DNA of 33,745 nt from Singulisphaera sp. (GCA_027451445.1 DAIDJG010000338.1:1-33745), one strand, 5' to 3'. Positions 24,632 through 33,617 are shown, numbered from the stretch's first letter. The notes: generated by a model from the sequence alone, not told the origin. Numbers and translations: made by a program.

Positions 24632-25450
24632 TCAACGCGGGGGAGCGCCGGTTGGTGGAGAGCCACCGGGCGGCATGGCTCCGGGCATGGCTCCAGGGCC
24701 GGATGGTGAAGAGCCGGATGGCATGGCTCCGGGCATTGCCCCAGGCGCTGCGGGACCGGACGGCGCCATGCCTCCAGCAGCCGGAGCCCCCCCACCTTCG
24801 GCGCCACCGGCAGCACCTCCCGCACCCGCTTCATCGCCGAGAATCTTGTCGTCGCCGTAAGGCCGAGCCTCCTGGTGGATTAAGAGCCATTCCCCTTTGG
24901 GGTCGAATACATTGGCGTCGCCGTATTCGATGAACGGGTCGCGCCGATCGGTATGGGTCACAAAGACCTGACCGGTTGTATACTGGAAGAACGCGAGCCA
25001 GCCGTGATCGAATCCCATGCCGAAGGGAGGCTGGGTCTTGTAGTCGATCGCGCCGAAGATCTTCTTGTGGACCGGGGCCACGTGAAAGCCCAGAAGCAGG
25101 ATACCCATCAACACGACACTGGTGGCAAACGCAAACGCCAAACGACCAATGTGATAGATCGGCGTCGGAAAGCGCACCATCGCGGGTGCGACGGTTTCGG
25201 TCGTTAACCGTAGCAACAGGACAGCAACGCAAAACACCGCCATCATACAGAGCGCATCGGTGAAGCCCCAATTGATCCCTGCCTTGTCCACCAACCCAGC
25301 GAGCGGCTCATAGAAGTTGAACGTGATGATGCCCGCGAAGAGCACATTGAAGAACATCAGGGCCGCACCCCAGAGCCCCTCGCTGGAGAGCGCGTAGGTC
25401 AACAGAAGGACAAGGGCGAAAATCAAGACGTCGACGATCCAACCTGGCAT
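24632..25450 (-). CDS. CvpA-like membrane protein with Gly/Ala/Pro/Met-rich tail
   Basis: The 272-aa protein has about four predicted membrane helices in its first 130 residues (VDVLIFALVLLLTYAL, WGAALMFFNVLFAGIITF, ALCMMAVFCVAVLLL, FAFATSVVLMGILLLGF). It resembles the CvpA (colicin V production) family. A soluble segment follows with aromatic residues (FDHGWLAFFQYTTGQVF). The last 65 residues are a low-complexity tail of GAMPGAMP-type repeats, likely disordered. GAGGA precedes the ATG at 25450. It starts 54 bases after the PilB-like ATPase gene and is probably its operon partner; a role in that machine is inference. Confidence 0.7.
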   Translation of the reverse strand: MPGWIVDVLIFALVLLLTYALSSEGLWGAALMFFNVLFAGIITFNFYEPLAGLVDKAGINWGFTDALCMMAVFCVAVLLLRLTTETVAPAMVRFPTPIYHIGRLAFAFATSVVLMGILLLGFHVAPVHKKIFGAIDYKTQPPFGMGFDHGWLAFFQYTTGQVFVTHTDRRDPFIEYGDANVFDPKGEWLLIHQEARPYGDDKILGDEAGAGGAAGGAEGGGAPAAGGMAPSGPAAPGAMPGAMPSGSSPSGPGAMPGAMPPGGSPPTGAPPR

Positions 25451-25504
25451 GTTCGAGTCCTCTACTGACGATGAAGTGGTCCAAGTTCGAGCATGGCGCG
25501 TTGG

Positions 25505-27253
25505 TCACTTGACGACGCGCAACAACTCGTCGATCGACGTCTTACCCTGAATGACCTGCCGGAGCCCGTCTTCCTGGAGGTAGATCATCCCGTTCTTCCT
25601 CGCCTCCGCCTTGATGGCGTTGATTGAGGGATTCTCGCGGATCATGTCCCGCATGGGTTCCGTGATGATCAGCAGCTCGAAAATGCCCGTTCGCCCGAGG
25701 TATCCGGTGCCCCCGCACTGCGGGCACACTTCCTGGGGCTCAGTGGGCTTGCGGTAGAAAAGTTCGACCTTGTCCGCCGGCAGGTTGGCCTTTTTCAGGA
25801 ACTCGGGCTTCGGCTTGTACGGTTCCTTGCACGCCTCGCAGAGCACGCGCACCAGCCGCTGACCAAGCACGGCCGTGAGGGCCGACGCGATCATGAACGG
25901 CTCGACGCCCAGGTCGAGCAACCGGAAAAGCGCCGTGACGGTGTCGTTGGCGTGGACCGTGGAGAACACCATGTGACCGGTTGTTGCCGCCTGGCATGCG
26001 ATCGTGGCGGTCTCCTGATCGCGGATCTCACCAACCATGATCACGTCAGGGTCTTGCCGCATGATCGATCGGAGGCTGGTGGCAAACGTCTGTCCGCTCT
26101 TGGTGTTGATTTCCATCTGCGTGATGTTGTCGAGGTGATACTCGATCGGGTCTTCGACCGTGATGATGTTCTTCTGGAACCGGTCGATCTCTCGCAGACA
26201 GGCGTAAAGTGTGGTCGTCTTGCCGGACCCCGTCGGCCCGCAGCAGAGGAACATGCCGTGGGGCTGGGTCACTAGGTTGCGAATCTCTTGCACGAGCTTG
26301 GGGCGAAGCCCCGAATCGTCCAGGCGCGCGATCTGGCCTGCGTTGTCCAAGATACGCATGACCATCTTCTCGCCCGACTTCGACCCGGACGTCGCAACGC
26401 GGAACTCGAGGTCGCGCCCTTCGAGCTTGGCGCCGAAAGAACCGTCCTGCGGTTTCCGCTTCTCGGAAATATCGAGCGCAGCGAGCACCTTGAAGACGTT
26501 GATCACCGCATCGCCCGTTGGCCGATCGAACGGCTCGGCGGCGTGGAGGATACCGTCGATGCGGTAGCGAATCGAAAGTTGTTCGGTGGTCGGCTCGAGG
26601 TGAATGTCGCTCGCGCGACGGAGCACGGCGTCGTAGACAAGCTCCTTGGCGGACATGTAGGAGCGCGACTCCTCGGCCGCTCGCACGCGGGCCGGGTCTT
26701 CTTTGTGGGATCCCTGGCTCTTGCCGATGAAAACGATCGGCGGTCCGGCGGCGTTCGCCGACGTTTCACCGCGGTTGAAGATCGCCTTCATCCCCATCTT
26801 CACCATCAACCCGTTCATGACCTCACCGATGTGATACGGCGTCAGCACCTTCGCATCATCGGGGACCGTCTGATTGCGCATATATATGTAAATAAATAGC
26901 GGCACAAAATAAGCGAGGAGCAAGAGCGTCAAACTGACGGGATAAATCGGGATGGCCCAGACCAGAAGGAGGCCGAGCACGCCCGTGAAAAAGACGACGG
27001 AGTTCCACAGTTCGAACTTAAGGTTGTTCAACTCCTTCGTATCATCGTCGACCCAGTATGTGGTCCAGGACCACATCAGGAAGATGATCACGACGGGGAT
27101 GAACTTGAAGAGGTTCAAATAAAGCCCCGGCCCGCGCGTCATGTTCGGGGCCTGCGCGAGCAGGACGCCGGCGAGCTCGGCGGCGTCGGCCCCGGCGGCG
27201 ACGCCAAGGGTCAACAGGGCAAACGTCCCGAGGAGAAGGCGCGGACGATTCAT
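25505..27253 (-). CDS. PilB/GspE-type ATPase with N-terminal membrane domain
   Basis: The 582-aa protein combines an unusual N-terminus with a complete secretion ATPase. Residues 1-25 look like a signal peptide (MNRPRLLLGTFALLTLGVAA). Three hydrophobic segments follow at about 50-66, 85-103 and 107-125, in place of the normal cytosolic PilB N-domain. The ATPase (about 190-582) has ASDIHLEP, Walker A GPTGSGKTTT, the Asp box TVEDPIEYH, Walker B DPDVIMVGEIRD, the His box GHMVFSTVHAND and the zinc-binding CEAC ... CPQC pair. It should power pilus extension or type II-like secretion. GGGAAG precedes the ATG at 27253. It lies 111 bases downstream of pilT, same strand. Confidence 0.93.
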   Translation of the reverse strand: MNRPRLLLGTFALLTLGVAAGADAAELAGVLLAQAPNMTRGPGLYLNLFKFIPVVIIFLMWSWTTYWVDDDTKELNNLKFELWNSVVFFTGVLGLLLVWAIPIYPVSLTLLLLAYFVPLFIYIYMRNQTVPDDAKVLTPYHIGEVMNGLMVKMGMKAIFNRGETSANAAGPPIVFIGKSQGSHKEDPARVRAAEESRSYMSAKELVYDAVLRRASDIHLEPTTEQLSIRYRIDGILHAAEPFDRPTGDAVINVFKVLAALDISEKRKPQDGSFGAKLEGRDLEFRVATSGSKSGEKMVMRILDNAGQIARLDDSGLRPKLVQEIRNLVTQPHGMFLCCGPTGSGKTTTLYACLREIDRFQKNIITVEDPIEYHLDNITQMEINTKSGQTFATSLRSIMRQDPDVIMVGEIRDQETATIACQAATTGHMVFSTVHANDTVTALFRLLDLGVEPFMIASALTAVLGQRLVRVLCEACKEPYKPKPEFLKKANLPADKVELFYRKPTEPQEVCPQCGGTGYLGRTGIFELLIITEPMRDMIRENPSINAIKAEARKNGMIYLQEDGLRQVIQGKTSIDELLRVVK

Positions 27254-27364
27254 CACTTCCCTTTCTGAGCACGATGAAGACAGCACGATTCCGGTCGAAA
27301 GTGGAAGCCGGTCCGCCGACCCGCAGCGCCGAAGCGCCGCGGGGCGCGGTGCAAGCCTGGTCTC

Positions 27365-28522
27365 TTACAAAATGCCCGGTTGATTGACCGTAATCCCTTT
27401 GAGGGCCATTTTCAACTGCTCGACATTCGGCGCAACTTCGAACGCCGTCGCCCGTTCGATCTTCTCCGCCTGAACGAGGGCCTTCAGGCTCTCCGTGAAG
27501 TCCTGCATCCCCTCTTCCTTGCCGATGCGGATCGCATCCGCGAGCTTGATGTCTTCTTCTGTCAGGATCAGCTTCCGGACGGTGGGGTTCATACGCATGA
27601 TCTCGCACGTCGGCACACGCGTTTGACCTGTCTTCTCCGCCCACTCCTTGGTGGTCGGCAACAGCTTCTGGGCGATCACGGCCTTGAGATTGAACGCCAG
27701 GTTCTGGCGCATCGCAGGGTGCATATCCTGCGGGAAGAGGTCGAGAATACGGCTGATCGTCGACGGAGCGCTGGAGGCGTGAATCGTCCCGAAGACGAGG
27801 TGCCCCGTCTCCGCAGCGTGCAAGGCCGCGCTGAACGTGTCGCGGTCACGCATCTCACCCACGAGGATGATATCGGGATCCTGCCGCACGGCGTGCTTCA
27901 GGGCCGTGTCCCAGTCGATCACGTCGATGCCAACCTCGCGCTGGTTGATGATCGACTTAGCGTCGGTGAAGGTGAACTCGATCGGGTCTTCGATCGTCAC
28001 GATATGACAGCGCTCGTTGGCATTGACGAAGTTGAGCATCGAGGCAATCGTCGTCGACTTTCCGGATCCGGTGACGCCCGCCAGGATGATGATCCCCTGA
28101 TCGGCTTTCGTAATCTCGCCGAGCACGGGCGGCAGCCCGAGGCCCTCGAAGTTCGGGATCGATGTACTGATGCGCCGGGCGACCAGGCTCAGCTTGCCGC
28201 GTTGCCGGAACAGGTTGACGCGAAAGCGGGTCTCCAGGCCGTCTGGGTCGAAAACGATGTGGGCGAAGTCCGCCCCGCCGGTTTCCTCCAGAATCTGCTT
28301 CTGGCGAGCGGTCAGGAGCGGGAACATCAACCGCTCCATATCGGCTGTGGTCAGCGGAGGCATCTGCATCTGCCGCAAGACACCCGATAACCGGAGCGAC
28401 GGCGCCAGGCCGACTTTGAGGTGGAGGTCGGACCCCTTGAGCTTCATCACCATCCGGAAGAGCTTGTTGGCCTCAGGCTCGTTGGAAATGGCTTCGACGG
28501 GATTCTCGGTAGCAGTCGCCAT
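27365..28522 (-). CDS. pilT: Type IV pilus retraction ATPase PilT
   Basis: PilT drives pilus retraction and twitching motility. The 385-aa protein has the PilT N-domain (KGSDLHLKVGLAPSLRLSG), Walker A GVTGSGKSTT, the Asp box TIEDPIEF, Walker B DPDIILVGEMRD and the His box GHLVFGTIHASSA with the PilT-specific IDLFPQ-like continuation RILDLFPQ. There is no membrane segment, so it is cytosolic. AGGAG precedes the ATG at 28522. It is 107 bases after hisF and followed by the PilB-like gene on the same strand. The AIRNLIRE motif of classical PilT is modified to TVRKLILTEED. Confidence 0.93.
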   Translation of the reverse strand: MATATENPVEAISNEPEANKLFRMVMKLKGSDLHLKVGLAPSLRLSGVLRQMQMPPLTTADMERLMFPLLTARQKQILEETGGADFAHIVFDPDGLETRFRVNLFRQRGKLSLVARRISTSIPNFEGLGLPPVLGEITKADQGIIILAGVTGSGKSTTIASMLNFVNANERCHIVTIEDPIEFTFTDAKSIINQREVGIDVIDWDTALKHAVRQDPDIILVGEMRDRDTFSAALHAAETGHLVFGTIHASSAPSTISRILDLFPQDMHPAMRQNLAFNLKAVIAQKLLPTTKEWAEKTGQTRVPTCEIMRMNPTVRKLILTEEDIKLADAIRIGKEEGMQDFTESLKALVQAEKIERATAFEVAPNVEQLKMALKGITVNQPGIL

Positions 28523-28629
28523 AACGTCAGGCTCCTGGAATCAGGCCGTGGGAATTCGAACGGGGGACTGTGGTCGTGGAATCAATCGGAGAGCGAACCG
28601 CGTGCGAAAATCGTATCGGATCGTCCGTG

Positions 28630-29433
28630 TTAACCTGGGGCGACCGCCAGGAGGGGGTTGGCGGGCAACTGCCGAACCGGCACACCATGCCGAGCCAGAT
28701 ACGCTTTCGTCTCGGCGATGGTGTATTCGCGATAATGGAAAATGCTTGCGGCGAGCGCCGCGCTGGCTCCTCCTTCGATCAAGGCCGCGCGAAGGTGTTC
28801 GGGAGCACCCGCGCCCCCCGAGGCCACGACCGGAATCTCCACGGCGTCGACCACGGCTCGGGTCATTGGTAAATCGTACCCGTTTTTGGTCCCGTCGGCA
28901 TCCATACTCGTCAGAACAATTTCCCCCGCGCCCAGGCGCTCGACCTCGCGTGCCCAGGCCACGGCTTCCAGCCCGGTCGGGATTCGGCCTCCGTTGATGT
29001 GGACCTCCCAGACTTCCCGGCCGTCGCGTTGCACACGCTTCGGGTCGATATTCACGACGATGCACTGGCTGCCGAACCGCCGCGCCGCGCGCTGGACGAA
29101 CTCCGGATCCTTGACCGCGGCGGAGTTGATGGAGACCTTGTCGGCACCGGAGTTCAGCAGTGCACGGATATCGTCCAGGGTGCGGATTCCTCCACCGACC
29201 GTGACCGGCATGAAACACACTTCCGCCGTTCGCCTCACCACGTCCCAGATAATCTCACGCCCCTGGTGGCTGGCGGTGATGTCGAGGAAGACGAGTTCGT
29301 CCGCACCTTCTTCCTCATAACGCGCGGCCACTTCCACGGGGTCGCCCGCGTCGCGCAGATTGAGAAAGTTCGTCCCCTTGACGACTCGGCCCTCGTTGAC
29401 GTCGAGACACGGAATGATTCGCTTGGCCAGCAT
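28630..29433 (-). CDS. hisF: Imidazole glycerol phosphate synthase subunit HisF
   Basis: HisF, with glutamine amidotransferase HisH, makes imidazole glycerol phosphate and AICAR in histidine synthesis. The 267-aa protein is a half-barrel-duplicated TIM barrel with both catalytic aspartates at standard positions: Asp11 in [15 protein letters not shown] and Asp130 in VVNIDPKRV. Phosphate-binding motifs VTVGGGIR and VVASGGAG are present. The ATG at 29433 fits the family; an upstream in-frame start would add 13 unlike residues. A C-terminal tail of about 12 residues exceeds the usual length. No other his gene is adjacent. Confidence 0.96.
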   Translation of the reverse strand: MLAKRIIPCLDVNEGRVVKGTNFLNLRDAGDPVEVAARYEEEGADELVFLDITASHQGREIIWDVVRRTAEVCFMPVTVGGGIRTLDDIRALLNSGADKVSINSAAVKDPEFVQRAARRFGSQCIVVNIDPKRVQRDGREVWEVHINGGRIPTGLEAVAWAREVERLGAGEIVLTSMDADGTKNGYDLPMTRAVVDAVEIPVVASGGAGAPEHLRAALIEGGASAALAASIFHYREYTIAETKAYLARHGVPVRQLPANPLLAVAPG

Positions 29434-29551
29434 GCGCGGTCCTGGGGCTCTGCATCGGCTTGCTTGATTCACGAGACCTTGACTGGGCCTGAATTGTATA
29501 ACACAAGCGACGCCGATCCAAGGGGTTGGGCGCCGTCTCGCGAATCAGGTC

Positions 29552-31537
29552 TCAGCCGCCTTTCCGCGCATCCCACACAATCGTGTCAACGACGCGAGGG
29601 CAGTCGGGAAGCGAGCTCAGGAACGTGCGCCCGTAAGGCTTGGTCAGAACCCGGGGATCGAGAATCACGACGATTCCCCGGTCGTTTTTCGCCCGGATCA
29701 GCCGGCCGAAGCCTTGCTTGAGGCGGATCACCGCCTCCGGGACCTGGTATTCGACGAACGGATTGCCGCGCCGGAGGCGAATGTCTTCCAGTCTCGCTTC
29801 CAGCAGAGGATGAGTCGGCACGCTGAAGGGCAACCGGACTATGATCACGTTCGAAAGCGCTTCGCCGGGTACGTCGACCCCTTGCCAGAAGCTCTCAGCG
29901 CCAAATATCACACTGTCGACGTCGGCCTTGAACGCTTCGACCATTTTCGATCGCGGCATCCCTTCGCTCTGCGCGAAGAGTGCGATGTTCCGCTCCGCGA
30001 ACCAGGGGGTCAGCCGGCGGACCGCGGTTTCCATCATCCGGTACGACGTGAACAGGACAAATGCCTTACCGTGGGTCATCTCCAGGTAATGGCGAATGGC
30101 GTCGATGGCTCGACTCTCGAACTCCGACGATTCGGTCGAGGGATCGGGCAAGTTGCGCGGCAGGTGGATCTTCACCTGGTTCGGGTAGTCGAAGGGGCTC
30201 CCTAACTGCAGCGTCGAGCACGACGTGAGACCCAAGCGCGTCTTCGCGAAATCGAAACGAGGGGGCGAGCCAACCGCGAGCGTCGCGGAGGCCATGATGC
30301 AGGTCGGTCCACGATCAAAAAGCGCCCTGCGCAGCGTGGGGCCGATATCTAACGGAGCCGACGAGAGAGTCACTCGAAGCCGACTTCCCGAGGTGACTTC
30401 CACCCAGTAGACACTGTCTTTCATGGTCTGCTGCTGCCACGATGCGAGCGAGTCGGCGAGGTCCCGGCAGCGGTCGCGCGCCGATGTGACTTCGATGCGC
30501 TGTTCTTCGTCCTCGATCGATCGGGATCCTTCGTCGATGGCCGTTCCCAGGCGGCGGAGCGCTTCGCAAAGGGTATCCGGCCAGCTCAAAGGCTTCCGCA
30601 GCCGGCCGTTCGACGCCCCCTGGTGTTCCTGCCAGATTCGGACGTCGTCGAAGAAATCACTCGCCACCTGGCGCGTTCGCCGCGCCTCGCCGACCGCCTC
30701 GTGCAGTTTGTGGTAATTGAGTAAACCCTTGTTGGTTCGATCGTTATGGAGGCGCGTCAGCAGATAATCAACCTGGGTGTTGGACAGATGCAATCCCAGG
30801 TGCTGACCCGCGACGGCTTCGAGAGTGTGCGCCTCGTCGAACACCGCGACCGCATAGTCGGGTAGGATGGATACCCCGGCGTCACGCAGCGCAAGGTCCG
30901 TCATGAACAGCGCGTGATTCACAACCAGGAGGTTCGCCGACCAGATCCTGCGCCTGGCTTTGAAGTAAAAGCAGTCCTTGTGGTGCGGGCATTTCGGGCC
31001 CAGGCAGTTGCCGCTCTCACTGGCGACCGCATCCCAAACGCTCGGCAACGGCTTCATGTCGAGGTCCGACCGACTGCCATCGGTGCTCGTCCGCGACCAC
31101 TTTCGAATCGCATCGAGCTGGTCGAACTCATCCTGCCGCAGGAACGACGCTCCCGCACGTTGGGCCGCCGCCTCGGCCCGTCGCAGGCTGATGTAGTTGC
31201 CGCGTCCCTTGACGAGCACGGCCGAGAACTCCTGCGGCATCACCGAGCGCAGGAAGGGAATGTCCTTTTGCAGTAACTGCTCCTGGAGGCTGATCGTGTG
31301 CGTGGAGATGACAACTTTCTTGTTCGTCTCGGCCGCATAGAGGATCGCTGGAACGAGGTAGGCGAAGCTCTTGCCCACGCCGGTTCCGGCTTCCGCCATC
31401 AGATGGGTTCCGCTCTCCAAGGCGCGCGCCACGGCCTCGGCCATCTCGAGCTGCTGTGGCCGCGCTTCATAGGTGGACAGGCGGCGGGCCACCGCACCTT
31501 CAGGCCCCAGGATGGAAGCGGGATCGAGCTTGGTCAT
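29552..31537 (-). CDS. DinG/XPD-family ATP-dependent DNA helicase
   Basis: The 661-aa superfamily 2 helicase has Walker A AEAGTGVGKS (48-57), motif Ia-like STHTISLQEQLL, DEAH box VFDEAHTLE (232-240), motif III-like MASATLA, and motifs V-VI with ESFWQGVDVPG and QGFGRLIRAKNDRG. The Fe-S domain shows only three of the four usual cysteines: Cys178, Cys183 and Cys189 (CLGPKCPHHKDC). The first, expected in NYLC after KGR, is replaced (KGRGNYISLRR). The enzyme likely unwinds DNA 5' to 3' in repair. It appears transcribed alone; the ribosome binding site is weak. A MITE-like element lies just upstream. Confidence 0.93.
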   Translation of the reverse strand: MTKLDPASILGPEGAVARRLSTYEARPQQLEMAEAVARALESGTHLMAEAGTGVGKSFAYLVPAILYAAETNKKVVISTHTISLQEQLLQKDIPFLRSVMPQEFSAVLVKGRGNYISLRRAEAAAQRAGASFLRQDEFDQLDAIRKWSRTSTDGSRSDLDMKPLPSVWDAVASESGNCLGPKCPHHKDCFYFKARRRIWSANLLVVNHALFMTDLALRDAGVSILPDYAVAVFDEAHTLEAVAGQHLGLHLSNTQVDYLLTRLHNDRTNKGLLNYHKLHEAVGEARRTRQVASDFFDDVRIWQEHQGASNGRLRKPLSWPDTLCEALRRLGTAIDEGSRSIEDEEQRIEVTSARDRCRDLADSLASWQQQTMKDSVYWVEVTSGSRLRVTLSSAPLDIGPTLRRALFDRGPTCIMASATLAVGSPPRFDFAKTRLGLTSCSTLQLGSPFDYPNQVKIHLPRNLPDPSTESSEFESRAIDAIRHYLEMTHGKAFVLFTSYRMMETAVRRLTPWFAERNIALFAQSEGMPRSKMVEAFKADVDSVIFGAESFWQGVDVPGEALSNVIIVRLPFSVPTHPLLEARLEDIRLRRGNPFVEYQVPEAVIRLKQGFGRLIRAKNDRGIVVILDPRVLTKPYGRTFLSSLPDCPRVVDTIVWDARKGG

Positions 31538-31599
31538 GAGCGTGGGGTTGACAACTAATACCGTTCGGTTAGCCCTAAGCCGAAGCAGGCGAAAGATTT

Positions 31600-31817
31600 A
31601 ACTCCCTCCCCCCTTGTCTGGCCACCCGACACTTTTTGCGCGGCGGAACGTCTTGCAAGGCTTGCACTTATGATCCGACAGGCGATGATCGCTCCAAAAT
31701 GGCTGTTTTTCAGCCAACATAGCCTTGTTCGTTCCCCAGCAAGCTCAGCCATTCGCGGTGTGCTTTTTGGCCACCGGGTAAAAAGTGTCGGGTGGCCAGA
31801 CCCAACTGGGGAGGGAC
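31600..31817. repeat. REP-like hairpin interrupted by the MITE
   Basis: aactccctccccccttg (31600-31616) matches the start of the REP-like copy at 10221-10237, and tggggaggga (31807-31816) is the other arm of its hairpin. Between them lies the MITE (31616-31801). The interruption is in the hairpin loop, next to ttg. Confidence 0.75.
31616..31801. mobile_element. MITE-like element with 22-bp perfect terminal inverted repeats, copy B (complete)
   Basis: Positions 31616-31637 (gtctggccacccgacac then ttttt) and 31780-31801 (aaaaagtgtcgggtggccag then ac) are perfect inverted repeats, giving an element of 186 bases. There is no coding frame of note. The interior contains a hairpin tggctg-ttttt-cagcca near 31700. 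The segment 31661-31801 is shared with 1-143. A clear target-site duplication cannot be read. Size, terminal repeats, lack of genes and a second dispersed copy fit a non-autonomous miniature transposable element; the mobilising transposase is not in the window. Confidence 0.8.
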
Positions 31818-31841
31818 GAGTCGCGGAGCCAGGCAAACCGC

Positions 31842-33617
31842 TTACAAGCCGCTCAAGTCCGCGGCGATGACGCGCACTCCGTGCTTGAGTTTGAGCCGAT
31901 CAACAGTATCGGCGTTTGCCGGGGCGGTCAGGGTTTTGCGAGGCGGCAGACAAAAGCCCGCCAGTGCTGCGGGGGGATTCTCTGCCGAGACTTCAGTTCC
32001 GGCCAGTGCCAGGCCGTTCAGAATCAAGGGGGAGCCGTTCTCGATCTTGATCTTGTACGACAGCTTTCCGTTCACGCGCGGTCCCTTGGACAGGTGGACG
32101 CGCACGAGGCGCGTCAGCAGGCCTTCCGCGACCGCATCGCCGAGACGTGCCGCCTGGGCAAGGCGCACCTTGTCGCGGCTCGGTTTGTCGGTGGTGGAAT
32201 TGTCAAAAACCGGTGTGATATCAGCACGCTTGATCGTGAACGGCGTGAGCTCCTGCCAGGCCGACGCATCGCCGTCGGTCGAGGCCGGTTCCACCGAGAT
32301 CGACTGATCATCAACCTTGAGGCGGCACGCGAGTGCCGGCCCCTCCGGGTGCGCGGGAATGCCCTCGTGCGGCTTGAGGCCGAGTACTGGGTATTGGCTC
32401 CAGAGCGACCGCAAGCGTTCCACAAGCGCTTCCGATTCAACGCCACTGGATTTCGCTTCCCAGTAGAGCCGGCCCGAATCTCCGTTCGGCGAGGAGTCCG
32501 CCGCGGAATCAAGCCGGTCAACAAACTGGCGGGCCAGCGCGAGTTCATTCGCATTGGCCCATCCCTGCGCCTGGGACAACCGGCCAATCGTTTCCCAATC
32601 GATCTTTGCGGCCACGTTCCAAAGCACCAACTGAGCGACGGTCTGAGGCGCCTTGTCTTCGGCGAGTCGCTTCATCGCGGCTTGCGTGCGGGAGTCCTCC
32701 GTCACCTCGGTGATCGATCCGACTCGATATTTCTCCCCCAATTCAGGCACCAACGGACGACCGTCGCGTTCCGCGATCGGCCCCGACAACCCCACGACGG
32801 CGGTCGGCAAATGGCGCGATTGATGAGGGGCGAGCGTCGTTTCGGGCAAACCCGTTGCGGGCACGGACCGGAAGCCACCACCCATGCCACCCATCATCCC
32901 CATGCCGCCGCCCATCATCCCCATGCCGCCGCCCATACCCATCATCATGCCCATCATAAGCGAGCGCTGATCCCAACTATCGCGATCGCCAATCAGCGTC
33001 ATGATCAGGCGGCCGAGCATCATCATCCCCATGGAGGCAGGCATTGTGCCGCCGCCCCGCATGCCCATACCACCTCCCCGCATGCCCATACCACCTCCCA
33101 TCATGCCACCGCCCATACCACCCATACCGCCGCCCATCATGCCCATGCCACCGCCCATCATGCCCATGCCGCCGCCCATCATGCCCATGCCACCGCCCAT
33201 CATGCCCATACCACCGCCCATCATGCCGCCCATACCGCCGCCAAAGCCACCCATGCCACCAAACTGGCTGGTTGCATTGGAGACAATGAGGCCCGGCGGG
33301 AGAACCACGCGCAGCTTGCGTCCGGTGCGGTTCGTCAGCGAAAGCGTCACTCGCCCGTCCTTTCGGCCTTCTGCGGAAGCCGAGAGTTGACGCGTTTTGA
33401 GGCCCTCAAGAACATTAATCGTGAGAATGTCTTCCTCGGACCTGCCGTCTTTCGACGCCGGCGATTTCGCCGTCGGCTCGTGAGCCGTGGACGGCGTCCC
33501 AGGGTTCGGGGACGAACTCGCGGAGTCCGCTCGCAGCGGCGGCAATGACGTGAGTGCCAAGACACAACCAGCGACCAACGCCGTGAAAACGGACGCAAGA
33601 CGCGCACGCGCAAACAT
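31842..33617 (-). CDS. Secreted Met/Gly-repeat protein of unknown function
   Basis: The 591-aa protein has a signal peptide (about 1-30, MFARARLASVFTALVAG then CVLALTSLPPLRADS). A small beta-like segment follows (RQLSASAEGRKDGRVTLSLT, NRTGRKLRVVLPPGLIV). Next are two Met/Gly-rich blocks (about 118-195 and 220-250) built on GGGMGMM heptads, and a C-terminal domain (about 265-591) ending in KLKHGVRVIAADLSGL. I do not recognise the family, though Met/Gly-rich secreted proteins are frequent in planctomycetes. The ATG at 33617 is chosen because the signal peptide starts there. Methionine clusters could bind copper, which is speculation. The open frame on the other strand is His-rich only by mirror translation. 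Confidence 0.8.
   Translation of the reverse strand: MFARARLASVFTALVAGCVLALTSLPPLRADSASSSPNPGTPSTAHEPTAKSPASKDGRSEEDILTINVLEGLKTRQLSASAEGRKDGRVTLSLTNRTGRKLRVVLPPGLIVSNATSQFGGMGGFGGGMGGMMGGGMGMMGGGMGMMGGGMGMMGGGMGMMGGGMGGMGGGMMGGGMGMRGGGMGMRGGGTMPASMGMMMLGRLIMTLIGDRDSWDQRSLMMGMMMGMGGGMGMMGGGMGMMGGMGGGFRSVPATGLPETTLAPHQSRHLPTAVVGLSGPIAERDGRPLVPELGEKYRVGSITEVTEDSRTQAAMKRLAEDKAPQTVAQLVLWNVAAKIDWETIGRLSQAQGWANANELALARQFVDRLDSAADSSPNGDSGRLYWEAKSSGVESEALVERLRSLWSQYPVLGLKPHEGIPAHPEGPALACRLKVDDQSISVEPASTDGDASAWQELTPFTIKRADITPVFDNSTTDKPSRDKVRLAQAARLGDAVAEGLLTRLVRVHLSKGPRVNGKLSYKIKIENGSPLILNGLALAGTEVSAENPPAALAGFCLPPRKTLTAPANADTVDRLKLKHGVRVIAADLSGL
33130..33234. repeat. 21-bp tandem repeat encoding GGGMGMM heptads
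   Basis: Four near-identical 21-base units (33130-33150, 33151-33171, 33172-33192, 33193-33213; consensus ccgcccatcatgcccatgcc plus one base) are followed by a partial fifth. On the coding minus strand each unit gives one Met/Gly heptad. Differences are mostly at third positions. A shorter related block is at about 32880-32960. Confidence 0.9.

Larger units (their letters stand above)
31538..31841. other. Intergenic region filled by nested repeats
   Basis: Between the helicase start and the end of the Met/Gly-rich gene there is no coding sequence. A TTGACA lies at 31549-31554. From 31600 onward the space is occupied by a REP-like hairpin split by a 186-base MITE-like element. Confidence 0.7.

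Noticed and set aside
33130-33234. Short regular repeats that could suggest a CRISPR array
   Set aside because: The 21-base units are directly adjacent without spacers and code for a protein heptad.
31785-33548. Long plus-strand open frame with a spectacular His-rich stretch (HHAHATAHH type)
   Set aside because: It is the mirror of the Met/Gly codons of the minus-strand secreted protein gene, which has a signal peptide and proper start. No ribosome binding site or family content on the plus strand.
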